From positions 1 to 33,645 of the forward strand of contig JAJDCQ010000162.1 of the NCBI GenBank assembly GCA_029260755.1: a stretch of 33,645 bases of DNA. Direction: 5' to 3'. The notes under the pieces were generated by a model. That model did no database searches and was not told the DNA's origin. It saw nothing but the letters and a program-made list of their open reading frames with translations. Shown in pieces: positions 23,090 through 33,645 of the stretch. How positions within the stretch are numbered: the stretch's first letter is position 1; every line of letters starts with the position of its first letter. This DNA is from Planctomycetota bacterium (GTDB lineage Bacteria > Planctomycetota > J058 > JAJDCQ01). A program made the position numbers and the translations under genes.

Positions 23090-23229
23090 GCGCTGGCTGC
23101 CCCGCAACGTTCCGATCGGGAAGCATTGGCTCGGCCCGCCCGGACCTCCCGAAGCAGGCCGCCCACCCGCGGGTGTCGCCCGTCGGCAATCGCTTCGCCT
23201 GCGGTTCGGCAAACGGCCCCGCAGAAGAG

Positions 23230-24630
23230 TCAGTCGCCGGCCGCGTTCTCGTAGATGTGGACGTCGTCGCGGGTGCACACGACGACGCGCTCGGCCGTCG
23301 CGGCGAGGTGGCCGCCGGCGTGCCCCTCGAAGGGCTGACGATCGACGATGCGCCCCGTCGTCCGCTCGATCCGGACGAGCGCCACGTCGGTCGGAACGAC
23401 GACGTGGTCTCCGGCGAGCAGCCCGCGCCCGGCGATCCGCTCGCCCTCGTCGAGGCGCGCCCGCCAGATGCCCTTGCCGGTGCGCGCGTCGACGGCGCGG
23501 ACCGTGTCGTCGCCGGCCGTGAAGAGCCGTCCGTCGGTCGCTCCGATGAGCCAGGCGCCATCGCGCCGCGGTCGCCGCCAGAGGATGCGGTCGTCGCCGG
23601 CGTCGTCGGCGCCCGGCGGGGCGTCGAGGCGCGAGGCGTCGAGGCGCGAGGCGTCGATCCCGAGGAGCTCGTCGGCGTCGAGCGGCGCGACGACGAGGAT
23701 CGGCGGCGTCGCCGCCTCCCCATCGCCCTCGCCCGGGACCAGGACCGGGGATCCCGGACGCCACCCGCGGGCGCGTTCGGCGGCGTCGTAGGGGACGTGG
23801 AGCAGCTTCTCGCCGGTCGCCGCGTCGGCCGCCGCGACGAAGCCGAGGCCGGTCGCGTGGTACAGGATCCCGTCCGCGAGGAGCGGCGGCGCGCACGGCG
23901 GCTCGACCGCCTGCTCGCCGAAGAGGGTGAGCTCGACCTGGCCCGAGCCGAGCCAACGCGACCAGCGCGGCTTCCCCGACGCGGGATCGAACGCGGCGAT
24001 CCAGCTCTGGACGAAGCCGCGGGTGAGGGTGCCGGTCGCGTAGACGGTGTCGGCGTCGGCGATCGGCGGCGCCGCGAACGAGACGAGGCCGAGATCGCCG
24101 GCGTCGGCGAGGACGCGGCGGTGCTCCCACTCTCTCGAGGGGCCGGCGGGGTCGAACGCGACGAGCTGGCGTCGGGCGATCGCGCTCTTGATGACGGTGC
24201 CGCGCTGCATCTCGACCTCGCCCGGGTCGGTCACGAACGGGGCGATGAGGAGGCCGCCGCAGCGCACGGCGCCCGAGAGGGTCGTGTCGTTCCCGTCGCC
24301 GAGGAGGGCGCCGAGCTTGCTGCCCGGCGCGAGGCCGTCGCCCGGCGCGGCCGACCCGTCGCGAAGGCGTGCGATCGAGAGACGCCGCTCGCCGACGAGG
24401 ACGAGGAGGCCGTCCCCGAGGAGCGGCCAGTGCGGCGAGAGGGCGCGGCCCGGCCCCTCGGCGGCGGTCCGCCCGGTGGCGGGGGAGCGGAGCTGACCGA
24501 GGTGGCGGCCGAGGGCGACCGGCGGATCGGCGGGCTGGGGATCCTCGGCGCGGGCCCCGGAGACGGTGAAGGCGAGGACGCCGAAGAGCGCAACGATCGC
24601 GATGGCGGCTGCTCGATGCGGACGTTTCAC
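23230..24630 (-). CDS. Exported PQQ-like (PQQ_2) beta-propeller protein
   Basis: This 466-aa precursor starts at GTG 24630, eight bases after GGAGGAG; the longer frame upstream has no such site. A signal peptide (about 1-28, ending SGARA) precedes a WD-like repeat protein of the PQQ_2/quinoprotein propeller kind. Blade motifs recur, such as VYATGTL with AFDPASGKPRWSRWL, LYHATGLGFVAAADAATGEKLL, RLFTAGDDTVRAVDARTGKGIWRARL and VALVRIERTTGRIV. No catalytic residues of quinoprotein dehydrogenases are evident, so a BamB-like scaffold or binding role is as likely as an enzyme. A 15-bp tandem duplication (23626-23655) repeats the residues DASRL. Its stop lies next to the foldback element. Confidence 0.82.
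   Translation of the reverse strand: MKRPHRAAAIAIVALFGVLAFTVSGARAEDPQPADPPVALGRHLGQLRSPATGRTAAEGPGRALSPHWPLLGDGLLVLVGERRLSIARLRDGSAAPGDGLAPGSKLGALLGDGNDTTLSGAVRCGGLLIAPFVTDPGEVEMQRGTVIKSAIARRQLVAFDPAGPSREWEHRRVLADAGDLGLVSFAAPPIADADTVYATGTLTRGFVQSWIAAFDPASGKPRWSRWLGSGQVELTLFGEQAVEPPCAPPLLADGILYHATGLGFVAAADAATGEKLLHVPYDAAERARGWRPGSPVLVPGEGDGEAATPPILVVAPLDADELLGIDASRLDASRLDAPPGADDAGDDRILWRRPRRDGAWLIGATDGRLFTAGDDTVRAVDARTGKGIWRARLDEGERIAGRGLLAGDHVVVPTDVALVRIERTTGRIVDRQPFEGHAGGHLAATAERVVVCTRDDVHIYENAAGD
23626..23655 (-). repeat. 15-bp in-frame tandem duplication in the propeller gene
   Basis: GAGGCGCGAGGCGTC is repeated exactly at 23626-23640 and 23641-23655. It encodes DASRL twice in a surface-like linker, so the frame is kept. 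Confidence 0.85.
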
Positions 24631-24701
24631 GGACGCTCCTCCGGGCGAAAGGCTCCCCCGATGAGGGTATCCCGGCGGGCGCGAGATCATCCCTCGAAAA
24701 G

Positions 24702-25286
24702 TCAGCGGGCGTCGCGAAGGCGCTCGAGCTCGGCGAGGGAGCACGACCAGGGGCAGTCTCCAGGGTCGTCGAGGAGGAACCGCATCTTCGCGAGCAGCCG
24801 GGCCGACGCCTCGTCGCCGGGGTCGAGGGCAACGGCGATCTCCGCCTGGGCCTCGGCGTGGCGAAACCGCAGCCGATCGGCGTTTGCCCTCGCGGCCTGA
24901 GCGCAGAGCTCGGCGCGGGCGAGCCGTTCGGCATCGGTCATCGCGCCGGCCTCCGGATGCTCCCAGGGCGGCGGCGGCTCCTCGGTCCGGAACACCCCGC
25001 GCAGCGCCACCGCGAGGTCGTGGAGCTCCTCGGCCTCCTCGCCGGCCTGCCCGAGGACCGCGCGGTGGAGGATGCTCGCCGCCTCCTGCCACCGGTGCTC
25101 GAGGAGCGCCTCGTGGCCGAGTCGGGTCAGCTCCTCGGCGCGCCGCTCTCGGTGCTGAACGAAGGCCTCCGCGACCTCGGTCCCGCCTCCGCTGCAGCGG
25201 ACCACCCACGTGCGACAGCCGGCCACGCCCGCGACGAGCGCCGTGGCGATGATGAGGCTGAGGAGAGCTCGGATGTGGTTCCGCAT
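24702..25286 (-). CDS. Small TPR-like lipoprotein
   Basis: The 194-aa precursor starts at ATG 25286 with CGAGGA just before it; an in-frame start 102 bp upstream would place a non-hydrophobic leader before the signal sequence. The signal peptide ends in ALVAGVAGC (C24), a lipobox. The mature protein is helical and alanine-rich with TPR-like repeats (RLGHEALLEHRWQEAASILHRAV, then RFRHAEAQAEIAVALDPGDEASARL). Such proteins usually scaffold complexes at the membrane; no specific family is recognised. It is followed after 71 bp by the propeller gene on the same strand and may be co-transcribed with it. It is divergent from the sigma54 activator gene. Confidence 0.75.
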   Translation of the reverse strand: MRNHIRALLSLIIATALVAGVAGCRTWVVRCSGGGTEVAEAFVQHRERRAEELTRLGHEALLEHRWQEAASILHRAVLGQAGEEAEELHDLAVALRGVFRTEEPPPPWEHPEAGAMTDAERLARAELCAQAARANADRLRFRHAEAQAEIAVALDPGDEASARLLAKMRFLLDDPGDCPWSCSLAELERLRDAR

Positions 25287-25372
25287 TCCTCGAGGGTGGG
25301 TCGCCCCGGTCACGGCACCGTCACCCGCTCCGCGCCCCTCCGTCACGACGACCAGGGTTCGCTCCCCGCCCC

Positions 25373-25402
25373 TTGGTGCCCCCCACAACCCCCTGCTAGA
25401 AT
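25373..25402 (+). promoter_or_regulatory. Sigma70-type promoter of the activator-kinase operon
   Basis: TTGGTG (25373-25378), an 18-base spacer and TAGAAT (25397-25402) lie about 100 bases upstream of the TTG start at 25502. The -10 box is the same hexamer used upstream of the TetR operon. Confidence 0.6.
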
Positions 25403-25501
25403 GTCGGGATAGGCATTTCCTGCATCCAACCTGGTGCGCCGTCGTAGCGCTGCACCCCGCGCGACCCGAGCCGTCCGCGCGGCACCGTCCGGAGCGAGCC
25501 G

Positions 25502-28500
25502 TTGGCGAACGACTTCGGAGCGAGTCACCTCGGCCAGGTCCTCCTCGCCCGCGCCGAGGGTCGGCGTCAGCAAGGGGACTACGAGGGAGCCCGCGAGTAC
25601 TACATGCGCGCCCTCGCCCGCTTCGGCGACGGCCAGGGCCTCGGCAAGGTGGCCGAGATCTTCCTCGGCCTCTCCGACGTCGAGCGCAACCTCGGCGAGC
25701 GCGACAAGGCGCGGCTCTATCTCCAGCGCGCGATCACCGCGTTCGAGCGGATCGAGGACAAGGTCAAGCTCGCCGACGCCCTCAACCACCTCGGGCTGCT
25801 CGAGCGCGAGGAGTCGAACGAGGACGCCGCCCTCGCCTCCTACGAGAAGTCGCTGCAGCTTCGCCGCGAGGCGGGCGACGACCAGGGACGCGCCGTCACC
25901 CTGATGAACCTCGGCGCGCTCCACCGCGGACGGGGCGACCGCGCCGCGGCGCTCGCCTGTTACCGCGAGGCGGCCGACCTCGACGAGCTCGCCAGCCGCC
26001 CCGAGGTCGCCACCCTCGTCTACCAGGCGCTCCGGCAGCTCGCCGACGAGACGGGCGACGACACCACCCTCTTCGACGCCTTCGCCAAGGACCGCGCCGC
26101 CCGCGAGGCCGCCGGCGACGACGAGGGGCTGGCCGTCCTCGCGATGACCTGCGGCGAGGCGCTCGCCGCCCGCGGGATGCAGCTCCCGGCGGCCCGCGCC
26201 TTCGAGGAGGCCGCCCGCCTGCGCCGCGGCAGCGAGGACGGCGCGGCGCTCGTCCGGTCGCAGGTCGCCCGCGCGCTCGCCCTCGCCGGCGCGGCGATCG
26301 CCAGCGCGGACGCGAACGAGGAGGACGACGCCGGCGCCCACGCCCGCGGCGCGCGCGAGGCCGTCGAGAGTCTCGAGGTCGACGACGAGCTGGGCGCGGC
26401 GACGAAGAGCGACATCGCCATCGCGAGGCTCGCGGCGGCGGTGGCTCACTCGCCGCCGAGCACCGAGTCCGACGACGAGGCGGCGTCATCGGCGAGCCTC
26501 GAGAAGCTCGCCGACGCGGCCATCGCGATCGCCGAGAAGGCGAAGAGCGCCGAGCGCCGCGGCGCGGCGCTCCGCCTACGTGGCCGGATCCGCACCGCCG
26601 CCGGCAACCGCGAGGGCACCGGCGAGGACCTCCGCCGCGCGCTCGACGCGTTCGAACGCCTCGAGGATCTCGCCACCCAGAGCCGCAAGGGCGACCCGAA
26701 GGGGCGCGGGCGCGACAAGAGCCAGGAGACCTCCAAGGACGGGGAGGACTCGGGCGGCGACGACGGCAGCGTCCGGCGCCATCTCCCGCGGACGCTCGCG
26801 GCGCGCGTCACCGGCGGCCTCCCCGCCACGCTCCTCGACTACGGCGCCCACCTGGCCGCGACCGGCAACGTCCGCGCCGGCATCGCCTACCTCGAGCGCG
26901 CGATCGCGGCGACCGATCCCGCGGCCGCCGACGCCGAGGGCGAGGGCGAAGACGCGGAGACGTCGCCGGCCCCGTTCGCGGCCCTGCGGAACCTCGCGCG
27001 CCTCGAGCACGCCCGCGCCGTCCGTCGCTCGGGCCAGCACGAGCGCGCCGTCGCCGAGCTCAAGGCGGCGCTCGACGAGGTCGACGCCGCGATCGCCCGA
27101 CCGCTCGCCGCCCCGTTCACCGACGGCGACGACCCGACCCTGGCCGGGGTCCGCCGGACGATCGCCGCCGAGCTCGATGAGGCCGTCGCCTACGCCCGCG
27201 AGCCGTCGGAGGAGGCGCGCGAGCGAATCGCCCACGTCGAGCGGACCGCCGCCGAGATCAAGAAGCTCTCGCCCGACGACCTCCACCGCGAGATCCTCGG
27301 GCTGCGCAAGATCCAGGCGGTCACCCACGCCCTCGCCGGCGAGCTGGACATCAAGCGGCTGCTCGACCTGGTCGTCGACTGCGCGATCGAGGTGAGCCGC
27401 GCCGAGCGTGGCTTCCTCATCATGACCGACCACGAGGGGCGCCCCGGCTTCCGCGCGGCCCGTCGGTTCGAGGGCTTCGACCTCGACGAGCCGGCGTTCA
27501 ACATCTCGAGCACGATCGCCGGCGAGGTGCTCCGCTCGGGCGAGTCGATCATCCTCGCCGACGCGAGCCGCGAGGAGCGCTACGCCAGCACGATGAGCGT
27601 CGCCGGCCTCGGCCTCCGCAGCGTCGGCGTCCTGCCGCTGAAGCTCCGCGGCCGGGTGCGCGGCGTCCTCTACCTCGACCACCGCCAGACGCCGAACCTG
27701 CTCGACGGCCCCGTCGTGAAGCTGCTCGACTCGATCGCCGACCACGCGGCGATCGCCGTCGATGCGGCGACGCGCCACCTGGCCGTGCGCGACGAGAGCG
27801 ACATGCTCATCCGCCGCGCCCGCAGCCTCGAGGTCGAGGTCGCCACCCAGAGCGCCGAGCTCTCGGGGCTGCGCGACCGCGTCCGGACCCAGCAGGACGC
27901 CCTCGAGTCGAAGTACAACTACGACCGGATCATCGGAAAGTCGCCGAAGATGCGGGAGGTCTTCCGGCTGCTCGACCGCGTCGTCGAGAGCGACATCCCC
28001 GTGATGGTCTACGGCGAGAGCGGCACCGGCAAGGAGCTCGTCGCCCGGGCGATCCACTACAACAGCCGCCGCAAGGACGGTCCGTTCGTGAGCGAGAACT
28101 TCGCCGCGCTGTCGGACTCGGTCCTCGAGAGCGAGCTCTTTGGCCACGTGAAGGGGGCGTTCACCGGCGCGCGCGAGGACCGCAAGGGCATCTTCGAGAC
28201 GGCGGACACCGGGACGCTCTTCATCGACGAGGTCGGCGACATCTCCGACAAGGTCCAGAAGGAGCTCCTCCGCGTCATCCAGGAGGACGAGGTCCGGCCG
28301 GTCGGCGCCGACGCCGTCGTCAAGGTCGACGTCCGGATCATCGCCGCGACGAACAAGGACCTCTCCACGATGATCGGCGAGCAGACGTTCCGCGACGACC
28401 TCTACTACCGCCTGAACGTGATCGCGATCAAGCTCCCCTCGCTCCGGGAGCGCCGCGAGGACATCCCGCTCCTGGTCGACTCGTTCCTGGCCGACATCAC

Positions 28501-28862
28501 CGAGACCGGGAACGCCCAGGCGGCGACCATGTTCAGCCCCGAGGGCATGCGCCTCCTCGTCCGGCATCACTGGCCGGGCAACGTCCGCGAGCTGCGCAAC
28601 GTGGTCGAGCGGGCCGCCCTCCTGGCGAAGGGCTCGGAGATCGAGCCCGAGGACATCGAGCTCGAGCAGGTCCGCGGCTCGGCGGCCGACGAGGACGACG
28701 TCTTCTACAAGCCGTACTCCGACGCGAAAGAGGTCTTCGCCGCGCGCTATCTCCGGCGGCTGCTGGAGCGGACGCAGGGCAACATCTCGAGCGCGGCCCG
28801 CGAGAGCGGGATGCTGCGGCAGGCGTTCCAGCGCCTGATGAAGCGCTTCAACGTCAGAGCCG

Positions 28863-28879
<17 letters not shown>
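25502..28879 (+). CDS. TPR-GAF-sigma54-dependent activator (NtrC family)
   Basis: This 1125-aa regulator starts at TTG 25502, seven bases after GGAG. TPR motifs fill about residues 5-240 and recur less regularly to about 580. A GAF sensor domain spans about 600-765 (ALAGELDIKRLLDLVVDCA). A short coiled coil precedes the AAA+ domain: Walker A GESGTGKE (838-845), sigma54-contact loop GAFTGA (885-890), Walker B TLFIDE (905-910) and HHWPGNVRELRN near 1020. A Fis-type helix-turn-helix closes the protein (about 1080-1122). It should activate sigma54 promoters in response to a small molecule bound by GAF or a partner bound by the TPRs. There is no receiver domain. Its 3' end overlaps the kinase gene by 17 bp. 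Confidence 0.93.
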
Positions 28880-33131
<4,252 letters not shown>

Positions 33132-33139
33132 GGGGGTGC

Positions 33140-33224
33140 GGCCGTTGCCCTTCGTTCTCCGTTCTCCGTTGGCCATTGCCCGTTAGCCACCCGTTCCCTG
33201 AGAACTGGACGGTCGGCAACGGCC
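33140..33224. repeat. 85-bp segment bounded by a perfect 10-bp inverted repeat
   Basis: GGCCGTTGCC (33140-33149) is the exact reverse complement of GGCAACGGCC (33215-33224). Inside, CGTTCTC is repeated at 33153 and 33160, followed by further CGTT units. The size and ends resemble a small dispersed intergenic repeat. Confidence 0.6.
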
Positions 33225-33237
33225 TGGCGACGTCCGA

Positions 33238-33334
33238 GCCAATCCGCGTCATCCGCGCAATCCGCGGTTCCGGTCTCTCCCGGCGCTGAACGAGACGAGT
33301 GGAACCGCGGAGTGCGCGGATTGGCGCGGATTGC
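33238..33334. repeat. Imperfect inverted repeat built of AATCCGCG units
   Basis: The left arm (33238-33271) contains three ATCCGCG units and ends in GCGGTTCC. The right arm (33301-33334) begins GGAACCGCGG and contains the complementary units. Pairing is near-complete with one indel, around a 29-base loop. The iterated AATCCGCG motif looks like a dispersed intergenic repeat, but other copies are needed to show that. Confidence 0.7.
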
Positions 33335-33405
33335 GAGCTGCCGCCTCCGGAGTTCATTGCCGACGCGGATGCCATGGAACACCTGCTGTTCCCCGTTCCC
33401 CCTTT

Positions 33406-33430
33406 CGTGCCCGTGCCCGTGCCCGTGCCC
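33406..33430 (+). repeat. Hexanucleotide tandem repeat (CGTGCC)n
   Basis: CGTGCC is repeated four times without interruption in non-coding DNA. It is a simple-sequence repeat likely to vary in copy number. Confidence 0.85.
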
Positions 33431-33549
33431 GGTTTCCGTCGCCTCATCTCTTCTTGACCGCGGTCGCCCGCTCTCCTCCGGCTCGCGCTCCGGCAGTCTC
33501 GACCCGAGGGTCAGAGCCCGTCCCGGTCCGATCCCAGGGGTCGACCGAA

Positions 33550-33645
33550 GGGGTCAGGTCTCGGTTATGAGCAATATGGGCCGTATTGCGAAGATCCGAG
33601 GCCGGACCCCTACGGGCTTATTGCGACGGTACGAGTCCAGACCCC
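33550..33645 (+). repeat. REP-like hairpin with GGGGTCAGG end, followed by a partial second copy
   Basis: GGGGTCAGGTCTCGG (33550-33564) pairs with CCGAGGCCGGACCCC (33596-33610). The tip has GCAATA (33571-33576) paired with TATTGC (33584-33589). The next 35 bases repeat the right half imperfectly (TATTGCGA, then GAG and CCCC; compare 33585-33610 with 33620-33645) and run into the window edge. The arrangement resembles REP-type repeats that often flank a RAYT transposase gene; such a gene, if present, would lie beyond the window. Confidence 0.65.

Larger units (their letters stand above)
22660..23222 (-). repeat. Foldback repeat element, copy 2 (inverted relative to copy 1)
   Basis: This element fills most of the 714-bp gap between 22515 and 23230; the remaining bases hold only the leader of the secretin-like gene. 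Its reverse complement follows element 1 block by block, with the same two inverted half-units, the same outer GCGGGTGGGCGGCCTGCTTCGG-type blocks and the same AGCCAGCGCGGGGGTC blocks. The centre holds a 50-bp tandem duplication (ATGCGGGGCCCCGGGGCCGT at 22850 and 22900) instead of the 34-bp one in copy 1. Its right end lies within about 10 bp of the stop codon of the beta-propeller gene. No reading frame inside is credible. Confidence 0.8.
33132..33645. other. Gene-free right-edge region crowded with short repeats
   Basis: No coding frame here is credible: codon patterns are irregular and the sequence is dominated by repeats, listed separately. The segment runs off the window, so the rest of the structure cannot be seen. 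Confidence 0.7.

Noticed and set aside
24631..25209. N-terminal extension of the propeller protein to a 659-aa frame
   Set aside because: The extension is Arg/Pro-rich, overlaps the lipoprotein gene on the same strand in another frame, and the GTG at 24630 has both a ribosome site and a signal peptide.
33238..33334. Iterated AATCCGCG units considered as a CRISPR array
   Set aside because: The units are 8-11 bp with no spacers of regular length and form an inverted repeat instead.

Overview
The window is about 33.6 kb of very GC-rich DNA (roughly 70% or more by eye; not counted). It has no rRNA, tRNA, CRISPR array or recognisable transposase. The gene set suggests a planctomycete-like bacterium. 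It includes three membrane-anchored Hanks-type Ser/Thr kinases with long TPR tails, a sugar dehydrogenase fused to a haem-c module, an H-X9-DG/DUF1559-like pseudopilin, lipoproteins with TPR-like segments and a TPR-GAF-sigma54 activator. Myxobacteria-like lineages are an alternative, because the assignment rests on gene content alone.

Layout. Positions 1-907 carry no gene and hold a complex foldback repeat (179-836). From 908 to 9041, on the + strand, come kinase-TPR 1, an EamA-type transporter, an exported PQQ-type sugar dehydrogenase/cytochrome c fusion and kinase-TPR 2. A cluster of three hairpins separates this block from a convergent small membrane protein (9153-9974, -). A C45-like Ntn-hydrolase lipoprotein (10223-11497), an apparently frameshifted small exported protein (11499-12048) and the pseudopilin-like protein (12219-13226) follow on +. 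An AT-richer 133-bp inverted repeat (13237-13369) precedes a good sigma70 promoter and a translationally coupled TetR - HlyD - RND efflux operon (13478-18587).

From 18603 to 25286 everything is on the - strand: a DEG9-like protease followed by a STAS protein, a secretin-like lipoprotein, a beta-propeller protein and a small TPR-like lipoprotein. A second copy of the foldback element (22660-23222), in the opposite orientation, sits between the secretin-like and beta-propeller genes. A divergent promoter region then leads to a + strand pair: a 1125-aa TPR-GAF-sigma54 activator whose end overlaps a 1422-aa kinase-TPR protein. The last 500 bp (33132-33645) is gene-free and packed with several unrelated inverted or tandem repeats.

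Themes. The recognisable functions are signalling (kinases, sigma54 activator, STAS), envelope and periplasmic work (dehydrogenase, lipoproteins, propeller) and efflux. The least explained content is the intergenic DNA. Two inverted copies of a roughly 600-bp element each contain two mirror-image half-units whose hairpins have different stem sequences but the same loop. The octamer GGGGTCAG/CTGACCCC or a one-base variant also marks the arms of the otherwise unrelated repeats at 13237-13369 and 33550-33610. This could be the footprint of a REP/RAYT-like or other hairpin-recognising mobilisation system acting in trans; no such enzyme is encoded in the window.
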